Source: Alphaproteobacteria bacterium (lineage in GTDB: Bacteria > Pseudomonadota > Alphaproteobacteria > Sphingomonadales > Emcibacteraceae). Taken from it: a DNA stretch of 64,000 bases. The stretch covers positions 62,001 to 126,000 of the forward strand of contig JAGREE010000001.1 of the NCBI GenBank assembly GCA_020446675.1, in the 5' to 3' direction. Position numbers and translations under genes: made by a program. The notes below the pieces were generated by a model, which saw nothing but the letters and a program-made list of their open reading frames with translations, was not told the DNA's origin and searched no databases. The stretch's first letter is position 1; each line of letters starts with the position of its first letter. Below, piece by piece: positions 52,350-61,601 of the stretch.

Positions 52350-54620
52350 ATGACGTGTCGCATAAAATGCAAAAAAATATCAAAACAACTCAAAAACTAT
52401 TTTAATATTTTACTGATCACAACTGCCGTTAGTTCCGTCTTTATTAACCCGTCTTTCGCAACACAGGAAATTATTGAAGATGGTGATGCTTCAATTGTTA
52501 CTTATGACAAAGCATTTTTTGTTCAATATGAACCTGTTACCCTGCTAGATATGCTGCAAAGAGTGCCTGGCGCCCCGGAAATATTAAATGCTAACCGTCA
52601 GCAACGTGGTGGCGGTGGTGGAGGAAATGGCGGTGCCCAAAATCAGGGTGAGCGGGGCTTTGGGTCCGGTGGTGACCAGATACTGATTGATGGAAAAAGG
52701 CTTGCCGGGAAAAGCAATAACATTAATGACACATTAGGCCGTATTTCCGCAGAAAATGTCCAGAAAATTGAACTGATCCGCGGGGCGGCAAGCGGTCTTG
52801 ACGTTCAAAGCCAGGGACTGGTGATTAATATTGTCCTTGCGGAAGGTGCATCGACATCAACCACATTCTGGAAACTGACATCCGAAACAAAACAGGGCCA
52901 TTCCCCCGGTCTGGAGGCCCTCGTGTCACATAGCGGGTCTGCCGGAAGACTAGATTATACCTTCAGTGGTGAGCGGACCAGTAATGATGGTTTTTTTATC
53001 CGTGATGAACGGTTTTACAATCCTGCGAATGTTTTTAGCAGTGACAGACTTGTCGATTTTGACTTTCACCAAAGGGGATGGAAGCTGAACAGCAACCTTA
53101 CCTATAATTTTGAGGATAATTCGGTATTACGCCTGAACGGGTTATGGAGCACACAAAACCAGAAAAATAATGAGGACCGTATCAGAACCGGGGATAAACT
53201 GGAAAATATTTTCTGGTACCGCGATGAAGATCAGAAAGCATGGGAAGTTGGTGGCGATTATACCAGGAATTTAGGATTTCTTGGTCGATTGAAAACTCTT
53301 TTTGTGGTTAATCACAGAACGGAAGACCAGTTTTATGACCGATCAAAAAACAGGGATACGTCTCCATTCACCTATACAATTGAAAATGTTCATGAGCTTA
53401 AGCAGGAAAAAATCTTTAGAGCCACTCTGACAAATAACATTACATCAAGCCAAACTCTGGAAGTGGGCGGCGAGGCGGCCATCAATAGTTTTGACAAACG
53501 CTTTAACAGTGAAACACGCGATCTAGCGACTGATCCGTTTGAAGTTGAGGCCCAGGATAATGTGGAAATCAGCGAAAACCGTTATGAGGTCTTTGCCAAT
53601 CATACATTTAATATTTCAAGCACTATCGTTTTGCAAAGCACACTGACCACCGAATTTTCAAAAATTGTGGCCGATAATATTTTTCCGGATAACAGCATCA
53701 GCCGTCGTGATACCAGCTTTACATATTTCAAACCGAGGGTAAATCTTCGCTATGATCTGACACCGCAGGATCAATTGCGTGGCACGGTTGAAAAAAAGGT
53801 AAGCCAGCTGGATTTTAACAATTTCGTCACCCGCTATGACCAGAGGGCAGAAAAATACCAGTTTGGAAACACCAATATCCGCCCTGAACAATTATGGGAA
53901 TTTCTGGCGGCATATGAGCACAGGTTTGCCAATGATGGTGGTTCAATACAGTTTGAAGGCTTTTACAGGCATTATAAAGATAAAATCACGCTGGTTGATT
54001 TTACCGACTATGTTGATTTTGCGCATAATGCGATTGATCGGGAAGCCTTCTTCAGCCTGCCACCGGATATAGCATTGCGGGATTATATTGCTGACAGCGG
54101 CTCGGACTTTATTTCAAAATCCGGAAATGTGGGCAAGGCAACCTCATATGGTGTTAATGTCAAGGGAAGCCTGCGTCTTGGCTTTGTTGGATTAGCGGAT
54201 GCCGTATTTTCAGGAACTTATACTTACGAAAAAAGCAACGTCATTGACCAATTCACCCTGGAGGATAGACCTTTTCAGCGAACATCCCTGCACAGGTGGG
54301 ATTTAAATTATCGCCATGACATTACTGATCTTGGGCTATCCTACGGCGGACGGGCTGTTTTTGAGAGCGATGCAGCAACCAATGATATTTATTATTTCTG
54401 GCCCTTTAGCCCACAGGCATCCTTAAGTGTATTTGTCGAATATAATATATTTAAAGGAATAAAACTGCGTGCAGAAGCCAAACAGCTTACCGGCAAGCGT
54501 GGTTTTTCCACCCAGTATAATTATATTGACCATATCAGGTTTAATGAGCTGGAAGAGAGAATTGACAAAAGAACCACGGTGCCAAGAGAGATAGAAATTT
54601 CAATTCAGGGGACTTTCTGA
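52350..54620 (+). CDS. TonB-dependent receptor, array member 1
   Basis: 756 residues with a long signal peptide (NYFNILLITTAVSSVFINPSFA). A TonB-box-like ASIVTYDKAFF follows near residue 46. The plug domain includes VTLLDMLQRVPG, a Gly/Asn/Gln-rich segment, then GDQILIDGKRL and IELIRGAASGLDVQSQGL. The rest is a 22-strand-type barrel with array-wide motifs (NRYEVFANH, KKVSQLDFNNF, LPPDIALRD) and ends IQGTF, with the terminal Phe expected for BAM assembly. It would import an iron chelate, vitamin or other ligand using TonB energy; the ligand is unknown. Confidence 0.86.
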   Translation: MTCRIKCKKISKQLKNYFNILLITTAVSSVFINPSFATQEIIEDGDASIVTYDKAFFVQYEPVTLLDMLQRVPGAPEILNANRQQRGGGGGGNGGAQNQGERGFGSGGDQILIDGKRLAGKSNNINDTLGRISAENVQKIELIRGAASGLDVQSQGLVINIVLAEGASTSTTFWKLTSETKQGHSPGLEALVSHSGSAGRLDYTFSGERTSNDGFFIRDERFYNPANVFSSDRLVDFDFHQRGWKLNSNLTYNFEDNSVLRLNGLWSTQNQKNNEDRIRTGDKLENIFWYRDEDQKAWEVGGDYTRNLGFLGRLKTLFVVNHRTEDQFYDRSKNRDTSPFTYTIENVHELKQEKIFRATLTNNITSSQTLEVGGEAAINSFDKRFNSETRDLATDPFEVEAQDNVEISENRYEVFANHTFNISSTIVLQSTLTTEFSKIVADNIFPDNSISRRDTSFTYFKPRVNLRYDLTPQDQLRGTVEKKVSQLDFNNFVTRYDQRAEKYQFGNTNIRPEQLWEFLAAYEHRFANDGGSIQFEGFYRHYKDKITLVDFTDYVDFAHNAIDREAFFSLPPDIALRDYIADSGSDFISKSGNVGKATSYGVNVKGSLRLGFVGLADAVFSGTYTYEKSNVIDQFTLEDRPFQRTSLHRWDLNYRHDITDLGLSYGGRAVFESDAATNDIYYFWPFSPQASLSVFVEYNIFKGIKLRAEAKQLTGKRGFSTQYNYIDHIRFNELEERIDKRTTVPREIEISIQGTF

Positions 54621-54741
54621 CATAAAAACAGTTGATCTAAAGAAATAATTAATACAGTAATAATATAACATTTGCTAATTGGGTGTGATTTAGATATATC
54701 AAAACCAATCAATTTTTATAAAATTATCGAAATATAGATCA

Positions 54742-56955
54742 ATGAATAAAAGACTTGCTGCGACGCTATTACTCACAACCGCTATGGTAGGCTGGGTATC
54801 AACAGCTTTTTCTGCGGAAGAGGCAGCCACGGATAGTTCTATTGTCATTTATGATAAAGCCTATTTTGAAACTTTCTCGCCCGTCACTCTGCTGGATATG
54901 CTGCAGGCGGTTCCCGGCGTGCCGGAAATCTTAAGCCAGAACGAGCAACAGGCAAGACAGGCCCAGAGAACAGGTGGGGGCGGTCAGCGCGGTTTTGGCT
55001 CCGGTGGGGATCAGATCCTCATGGATGGCAAAAGGCTGGCCGGTAAAGCAAATAACATTAATGATACCCTCTCTAGGATTTCAGCGTCTCAGGTGAATCA
55101 TATTGAATTGATCCGCGGTGCAGCCAGCGGCCTTGACGTTCAAAGCCAGGGACTTGTGATCAACATCGTCATGATGGAAGGGGCATCCACATCAACCACT
55201 TTCTGGCAGGTTAAGGGCGAATGGACACAGGGTCATAAACTGGTTCCTGAATTTCTGGTATCCCACACCGGGTCGGCCGGAAGTCTTGATTATACGTTAA
55301 GCTATGAGCATAAAAACAATTATTTTTATATTGATTCAACTGAAAAATTTTTTGATCCGCAGGGAAATCAAAAGGCCACGCAATATATTGATAACGCATC
55401 CAACCGCTTTTCGGATGCCTTTAATACAAACCTGTCCTATCAGTTTGAAGACGGTGGCCGACTGCGCTTAAATGGACTTTTTGAACCGGGCGGACAAAAG
55501 GGTGATGAGACCCGTGATAAAACAAGTGACACATTACGCCCTGTGGTCTGGAGCACAGACCGTGATGCCGACAAATGGGAAGTCGGTGGCGATTATACCA
55601 GATCGCTTGGGTTTCTGGGCAATCTGAAGTCACTGTTTGTCATAAACAAAAATACTGAAGATTATCTGGTTGACCGGTTTAAGGGAACAGGTACAGAAAA
55701 ATATGAATATACAAAGGACGACACTAATCTTTATCAGGCTGAGAAAATCTTCCGCGGGTCCATTACAAAAGGCATTACTGACGCACAATCCATCGAAATT
55801 GGCGGCGAAGCAGCCTTTAATAAATTCAATAAAACATTCGACAGTTCCAAACGCGATAACGCCGCAAGTGCTCTTACGTTATCTACCAGCGACAATGTAA
55901 AAATCAAGGAAAACAGATACGAGGTTTTTGCAAACCATAGTTATAACATTTCTTCTGCAATTGTGCTGCAAAGCTCCATAACTACAGAATTTTCAAAAAT
56001 TGTTGCTGACAATATTCTTGCCGGTGGGGCAATTGACCGGCGCGATACAAGTTTTACGTATATCAAACCACGTTTTAATCTCCGCTATGATGTGACCGAC
56101 CGTGATCAGATCAGGCTGCTTGCTGAAAAAAAGGTCAGCCAGCTTGATTTCAATAATTTTGTAACCCGTTTTGACCAACAGGAACAGAAACTGAAACCCG
56201 GAAATACCCAAATCCGCCCGGAGCAGACCTGGGATTTTGCTTTTACCTATGAACACCGTTTGCCCAATGATGCCGGTTCATTTGAAGCAGAGGTTTTTTA
56301 CCGAAAATATACGGACCATATTGAAACAGTGGATTTCACCAATTATGTGGACTTTAACCATGATCCGATCACAGCGGATGCGTTTTTTGCTTTGCCGCCG
56401 GATACGGCATTGCGGGATTATGTCGACGTTACGGGTGAGGGCTTTTCCGCCAAAGAAGGCAATATTCCCAAAGCCAATGCCTATGGTGCCAAGGTTAAAG
56501 GTAACCTTCGCCTAGGTTTCATTGGTGTGCCAAATGCAACGCTCAGTGCGAATTACACATTTGAAAGGCGCAGGACCACAGACCAGTTCACTGGACTTGA
56601 GCGGAATTTTGACCGGGAGTCGGATCATACCTGGAGTGTTAATTTCCGCCATGATTTGCCGGAAATCAAATTTACATATGGCTTTGAATATACAGCCAGA
56701 AGCGATTATGCCCGTTATTATATTGATTATTACTGGCCAAATAATCCGGCACCGAATATTAAACTTTATGCAGAAAAGACCGTCTTTAGTGACTATAAGG
56801 TTCGTCTGGAAGCAGAAGGTCTTAACAAAAAACGCGGTCAGTCTGTTTACTGGCTCTATAATGAGCATATCCGGTTTGATGACCTAAAAGAACGTCAGGA
56901 AAAATTATTCAAACGGCCAATAGAGCTTAGAATTTTCATTCAGGGAACATTTTAA
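54742..56955 (+). CDS. TonB-dependent receptor, array member 2
   Basis: 737 residues, signal peptide (LAATLLLTTAMVGWVSTAFS). TonB-box-like SSIVIYDKAYF. The plug has VTLLDMLQAVPG, a Gln/Arg/Gly segment (QARQAQRTGGGGQRGFGS) and GDQILMDGKRL with Met in place of the usual Ile. The barrel keeps NRYEVFANH, TTEFSKIVADN, KKVSQLDFNNF and FALPPDTALRD and ends IQGTF. It is closest in plug sequence to members 1 and 4. The gap to member 1 is 121 bp with no terminator seen, so it may be cotranscribed or have its own promoter. Confidence 0.87.
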   Translation: MNKRLAATLLLTTAMVGWVSTAFSAEEAATDSSIVIYDKAYFETFSPVTLLDMLQAVPGVPEILSQNEQQARQAQRTGGGGQRGFGSGGDQILMDGKRLAGKANNINDTLSRISASQVNHIELIRGAASGLDVQSQGLVINIVMMEGASTSTTFWQVKGEWTQGHKLVPEFLVSHTGSAGSLDYTLSYEHKNNYFYIDSTEKFFDPQGNQKATQYIDNASNRFSDAFNTNLSYQFEDGGRLRLNGLFEPGGQKGDETRDKTSDTLRPVVWSTDRDADKWEVGGDYTRSLGFLGNLKSLFVINKNTEDYLVDRFKGTGTEKYEYTKDDTNLYQAEKIFRGSITKGITDAQSIEIGGEAAFNKFNKTFDSSKRDNAASALTLSTSDNVKIKENRYEVFANHSYNISSAIVLQSSITTEFSKIVADNILAGGAIDRRDTSFTYIKPRFNLRYDVTDRDQIRLLAEKKVSQLDFNNFVTRFDQQEQKLKPGNTQIRPEQTWDFAFTYEHRLPNDAGSFEAEVFYRKYTDHIETVDFTNYVDFNHDPITADAFFALPPDTALRDYVDVTGEGFSAKEGNIPKANAYGAKVKGNLRLGFIGVPNATLSANYTFERRRTTDQFTGLERNFDRESDHTWSVNFRHDLPEIKFTYGFEYTARSDYARYYIDYYWPNNPAPNIKLYAEKTVFSDYKVRLEAEGLNKKRGQSVYWLYNEHIRFDDLKERQEKLFKRPIELRIFIQGTF

Positions 56956-57084
56956 AACATTATACTATTACATTTGATTATTAATATCATATGTTTTATA
57001 CCTCTGCCGTAACCATATTTTAATGAATAGAACTATAAATACGTGTGGTTATTGACGGCCAAGAAAATAAAGGGATTAAGATTA

Positions 57085-59274
57085 ATGGGTTTAAAGATAT
57101 TACCAGCAAAATTCAGAACAAGACTTTTTTATTCCACTTTGCTTGCTGGTAGTATGATCTGTCCGGTAATGGCCGCAGAAGATGCCCTTGTTGATGCGGC
57201 AATCGTTTCTTATGAACCGGTGTATTTTGAAAAATTCTCCCCTGTTACCTTGCTTGATATGCTGCAAAGGATACCCGGTGTTCCGGAAGTCCTAAATAAT
57301 AACAGACGGGGTGGCAACCAAAGAGGATTTGGTGGTGGTGGTGACCAGATCCTTATTGACGGAAAACGCCTGGCTGGAAAGTCCAATAACATCAATGATG
57401 CGCTTTCGCGTATTTCAGCAGACCAGGTTGCCAAAATTGAGCTGATCCGCGGGGCAACAAGTGGTCTTGATGTTCAAAGTCAGGGACTGGTTATTAATAT
57501 TTTGCTTGTTGAAGGCGGATCAAAATCCTCAACCTTCTGGAAAGCAATGGGTGAATATACTTTTGGGCATAAATTCCTGCCACAGTTTCTTATTTCACAT
57601 TCTGGATCAGCAGGAAATCTTGGCTATACGATCAGTGCGGAAACCAAGAATGATAATGGTTACCGCCCGCGTCATGAAATTTTTTATGATAATAATGACG
57701 TAGAAACAGGCACCCGCGATGTTGAGCATGAATTTAAATTCAAAGGGTATAAATTTACCACCAATCTGAATTATGCCTTTGAAAATGGCAGTGAACTGCG
57801 CATCAACGGATTATATGAACCCAACGGTTTTGATTATCACGAAACAAGAGCGGAATATGGTGATGATCCGGATAATGTCATTTGGGATCAGGACAGAAAT
57901 AACAGCCGCTGGGAAGTTGGCGGCGATTTCAGCACTGATCTGGGTGCGCTGGGTAGGTTTAAGACGCTTTTTGTCGTCAACAGAAATAGCGAAGATACGG
58001 AAATTGACCGGACCCGCGATTATATCGATCCCCTGTTTATCTATGCCAATGAATTTACAAATGAAGTGAACAGTGAAAAAATACTTCGAAGCTCGACCAT
58101 TATAACACTTTGGGGTGAGCAGTCGATTGAGCTGGGTGGTGAGGCGGCTATTACCACATTCGAAAAAACGTTTGAAAGTTATTCCCGCGATATTGAAGCG
58201 GATCCACTTGACCTTGAATCGCTTGACAATGTGGATATCAAGGAAAACCGTTACGAAGTTTTTGCCATTTATAATTATAATATTTCTCCTGAACTTCTTC
58301 TTCAAAGTTCACTGACCACTGAATTTTCCAAGATCATTGCCGACAATATTTTTCAGGACGGTACATTTGACCGCCGTGATACTGCTTTTACTTATTTCAA
58401 GCCCAGGGTTGACCTTCGCTATGATTATACCGATGTGGATCAGATACGCGGAACAATTGAAAAAAAGGTCAGCCAGCTACGTTTTGATACTTTTGTTACA
58501 TCTTACGACGCGCAGAATGATCAGTATAGTGCGGGGAATACCGATCTTCGCCCTACACAGACATGGGAATTTACCCTTGCTTATGAGCATCGTCTGCCAA
58601 ATGATACCGGCTCACTGGAAGGCAAAGCCTATTATCATTATCGCAAAGATCATCAGACACGTATCGATTTTACAGACTATTATGATTATGACGGTAATCC
58701 GGTTTCTGTGGATGAATTTTTTGCATTACCGCCGGACATGGCCTTGCGCGACACCATTGATTTTACGCCCAGTCAGGGCAACATTGATCATGCCTATATT
58801 TATGGTGTGGATTTGAAAAGTAACCTGCGCATGGGATTTGTCGGTGTGCCGGAAGCCGTGCTTTCCCTTGGATACAGATTTGAAAAAAGACGCTCCATGG
58901 ATCAATTTACCCAGATGATGAGAAATTTTTCAAGGCATTCAAACAATGTTTTTAATGTGAATTTCCGTCATGATGTGACCAAATGGGGTTTCGCCTATGG
59001 TTTTGATGTCGAAGCGAAAAGCAACTGGGCCACGTATGATATCAACTATTATCAGCCGCAAAGCCCGGCAGCCGCCATTAAGGCATTTGCAGAATATAAC
59101 CTGAAAAGCGGTATTAAAATGCGCATTGATTTACTGGAAATCACCGGAAAAGAAGGGCATACAACCACATTCCGTTATGTGGATCATATCCGCTTTGATG
59201 AGCTTAATGTCCGTGAGGAACGGGAAAATAAACGTCCTCGCGCTGTACAGATATCCCTGCAAGGTAATTTTTAA
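57085..59274 (+). CDS. TonB-dependent receptor, array member 3
   Basis: 729 residues from ATG 57085, chosen because MGLKILPAKFRTRLFYSTLL then AGSMICPVMA makes a proper signal peptide; upstream GTG 57043 would extend it without need. TonB-box-like AAIVSYEPVYF. The shortest Gly-rich plug segment among members 1-4 (NNRRGGNQRGFGGGGDQ). The barrel has the array motifs, with changes such as KKVSQLRFDTF and LPPDMALRD, and ends LQGNF. Gap to member 2 is about 130 bp, without a hairpin. Confidence 0.86.
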   Translation: MGLKILPAKFRTRLFYSTLLAGSMICPVMAAEDALVDAAIVSYEPVYFEKFSPVTLLDMLQRIPGVPEVLNNNRRGGNQRGFGGGGDQILIDGKRLAGKSNNINDALSRISADQVAKIELIRGATSGLDVQSQGLVINILLVEGGSKSSTFWKAMGEYTFGHKFLPQFLISHSGSAGNLGYTISAETKNDNGYRPRHEIFYDNNDVETGTRDVEHEFKFKGYKFTTNLNYAFENGSELRINGLYEPNGFDYHETRAEYGDDPDNVIWDQDRNNSRWEVGGDFSTDLGALGRFKTLFVVNRNSEDTEIDRTRDYIDPLFIYANEFTNEVNSEKILRSSTIITLWGEQSIELGGEAAITTFEKTFESYSRDIEADPLDLESLDNVDIKENRYEVFAIYNYNISPELLLQSSLTTEFSKIIADNIFQDGTFDRRDTAFTYFKPRVDLRYDYTDVDQIRGTIEKKVSQLRFDTFVTSYDAQNDQYSAGNTDLRPTQTWEFTLAYEHRLPNDTGSLEGKAYYHYRKDHQTRIDFTDYYDYDGNPVSVDEFFALPPDMALRDTIDFTPSQGNIDHAYIYGVDLKSNLRMGFVGVPEAVLSLGYRFEKRRSMDQFTQMMRNFSRHSNNVFNVNFRHDVTKWGFAYGFDVEAKSNWATYDINYYQPQSPAAAIKAFAEYNLKSGIKMRIDLLEITGKEGHTTTFRYVDHIRFDELNVREERENKRPRAVQISLQGNF

Positions 59275-59289
59275 AAAGGAAATTACCGG

Positions 59290-61497
59290 ATGAAAAAATC
59301 AGGTTTTCTAACCACCGTTATGCTCTCCGCCCTTATGTTAGGCAATGCTTATGCGGGGCAGGACACAACGGATGATGCGGCAATTGTCACCTATGATCAG
59401 GCATATTTTGAAAAATTTGCCCCAGTAACCCTTCTTGATATGATGCAGCGGATACCCGGCGTTCAGGAAATTATCGATAAAAACCGCGAACAACGCCAAC
59501 AGGCCGCCCGTGGTGGCGGGGGCGCTGAAAATCAGGGTGGCCGTGGTTTTGGCTCAGGCGGGGATCAGATTTTGATCAACGGCAAACGTCTGGCCGGCAA
59601 GAATAATAATATTGATGACACTTTATCCCGTGTTTCCGCCGGACAGGTTGAAAAGATTGAACTGATCCGCGGTGCCGCCAGTGGTCTTGATGTTCAAAGC
59701 CAGGGGCTGGTGATTAATGTCGTCATGCAGGAAGGGGCATCTTCATCCACCACATTTTGGAAATTGACCGGAAATTATTATGAAGGCACCAGTGCTTTTC
59801 CGCCGGAACTTCTTCTCTCACACAGTGGGTCAAGTGGTGATCTACAATATATGGTCAGTGCCGAAGTAAAAAACACCCGATCATTCTTTACCCGATCAGA
59901 GGAACATTTCAATGCCGCTGATCTACAGACGGGGGATAAATTTATTGATAACAGGGTCATTACACAAACACTGACTTTAAACAGCAATTTATCCTATGAC
60001 TTTGGCAATGGATCAGAACTGCGGCTTAATGGTCTTTATCAGCCCGGTCTTAATAACCGCCTGGAAGATCAGAATGAAACCGGTACCCAGCCGCTACATA
60101 CGCTCTGGGATACGGACAGTGATACCAGCAAATGGGAAATCGGCGGAGATTATAGCCGGAACCTTGGCTCATTGGGGCGTTTTAAGGGGCTTTTCGTTAT
60201 CAATAATGATACGGAAGATCAGGCCGTGTTGCGGGACCGCAATATAGGGGAGGCAGGAGAATTCCGCTATGCTGAGGAAAGCACCAAACTTGATAAGTCT
60301 GAAAAGATTTTCCGCGGATTAGTAACAAAAAAAATTACAGAAAGCCAAAACCTTGAGGTTGGCGGTGAAGCCGCAATCAATAATTTCAATAAGGATTTTG
60401 AAGATAATCGCCGCAGTATTGCAACGGATCCTTTAACCCTGAATGCAGGGGATAATGTAAAAATTAAAGAAAACCGTTATGAAATCTTTGCCAATCATAC
60501 TTATGATATCAGTCCAGTGCTGGTTCTGCAAAGCTCACTAACCACTGAATTTTCCAAAATCGTTGCCGTCAGCAGCTCGGCCGCGGCCCCACGGGATACC
60601 AGTTTTACCTATATCAAGCCGAGGGTAAATCTGCGCTATGATGTATCGGGCAATGACCAGTTGCGCCTGACGGTTGAGAAAAAAGTCAGCCAGCTGGACT
60701 TTAATAATTTTGTGACAAAATTTGATCAGCGTACAGATCAGCTGGTCTTTGGGAACACCAATATCAGACCGGAACAGATATGGGAATTTTCCGCTGCATT
60801 TGAACATCGCTTTGCCAATGATGCCGGCTCGGTTGAGGCGGAGGTCTTTTACCGTGACTATACCGATCATATCACCATTGTTGACTTTACCGACTATGTT
60901 AATCTGTCGGGACAGCCTATCACGGCTGATGAATTTTTCGCCCTTCCGGCGGCGGATATTTCTGCTATTCGCGGAAGCCTTAATTTTACATCCAAATCCG
61001 GCAATATTGATGGGGCCACGTCCCGCGGCCTTAAACTGAAAGGTAATTTCCGTCTCGGCTTTTTCGGTCTTCCGCAGGCCGTTTTTAGTGCCAGTTATTC
61101 TTATGAAAATGGTAAAGAACTGGACCAGTTCACAAAAGAGATCGTTCATTTTGCCAGGATCAGCACGCATACTTTTACCTTTAATTTCCGTCATGACATC
61201 ACAGAATGGGATTTTTCATACGGATTTGACGGCAAATCCCGCAGCACATTTAATGTCTGGGAACGAAATTATACATGGCCATGGAAACTTGGCTTCGGCT
61301 ATTCGATTTTTGCTGAAAAAAATATATTAAACGGCATCAAAATCCGGGCGGAAATGAAAAATGAAGATAATGGAACCGGCCTGTCGACCCTGACATATTA
61401 TTATGACCAGCGGCGATTTAATGATGTGCTGGAGCGGACCGAAAAAAATCATATGCGCCCAAAACAGTTTATCTTATCCATTCAGGGCACATTTTAA
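59290..61497 (+). CDS. TonB-dependent receptor, array member 4
   Basis: 735 residues, signal peptide (SGFLTTVMLSALMLGNAYA). TonB-box-like AAIVTYDQAYF. Plug with VTLLDMMQRIPG and a long segment (REQRQQAARGGGGAENQGGR), close in style to member 1. FALPPD is altered here to FALPAADISAIRG. Ends IQGTF. Only 15 bp follows member 3, the tightest spacing of the array, so members 3 and 4 very likely share a transcript; AAAAAGGAAAT upstream of the ATG is its SD. Confidence 0.87.
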   Translation: MKKSGFLTTVMLSALMLGNAYAGQDTTDDAAIVTYDQAYFEKFAPVTLLDMMQRIPGVQEIIDKNREQRQQAARGGGGAENQGGRGFGSGGDQILINGKRLAGKNNNIDDTLSRVSAGQVEKIELIRGAASGLDVQSQGLVINVVMQEGASSSTTFWKLTGNYYEGTSAFPPELLLSHSGSSGDLQYMVSAEVKNTRSFFTRSEEHFNAADLQTGDKFIDNRVITQTLTLNSNLSYDFGNGSELRLNGLYQPGLNNRLEDQNETGTQPLHTLWDTDSDTSKWEIGGDYSRNLGSLGRFKGLFVINNDTEDQAVLRDRNIGEAGEFRYAEESTKLDKSEKIFRGLVTKKITESQNLEVGGEAAINNFNKDFEDNRRSIATDPLTLNAGDNVKIKENRYEIFANHTYDISPVLVLQSSLTTEFSKIVAVSSSAAAPRDTSFTYIKPRVNLRYDVSGNDQLRLTVEKKVSQLDFNNFVTKFDQRTDQLVFGNTNIRPEQIWEFSAAFEHRFANDAGSVEAEVFYRDYTDHITIVDFTDYVNLSGQPITADEFFALPAADISAIRGSLNFTSKSGNIDGATSRGLKLKGNFRLGFFGLPQAVFSASYSYENGKELDQFTKEIVHFARISTHTFTFNFRHDITEWDFSYGFDGKSRSTFNVWERNYTWPWKLGFGYSIFAEKNILNGIKIRAEMKNEDNGTGLSTLTYYYDQRRFNDVLERTEKNHMRPKQFILSIQGTF

Positions 61498-61601
61498 CGT
61501 TTCGTCTTAAATTAGCCATATTTTACCGCATTATGGTTTACTTGTTTGGATGAGGGCATAAGGTAAGTGCACCTCTATAAAATGACAAACAGGGGGGAGC
61601 C

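Noticed and set aside
60538..61194. 218-codon minus-strand frame inside receptor 4
   Set aside because: Antisense shadow of a conserved receptor barrel; equivalent frames in siblings are broken and differ in position.
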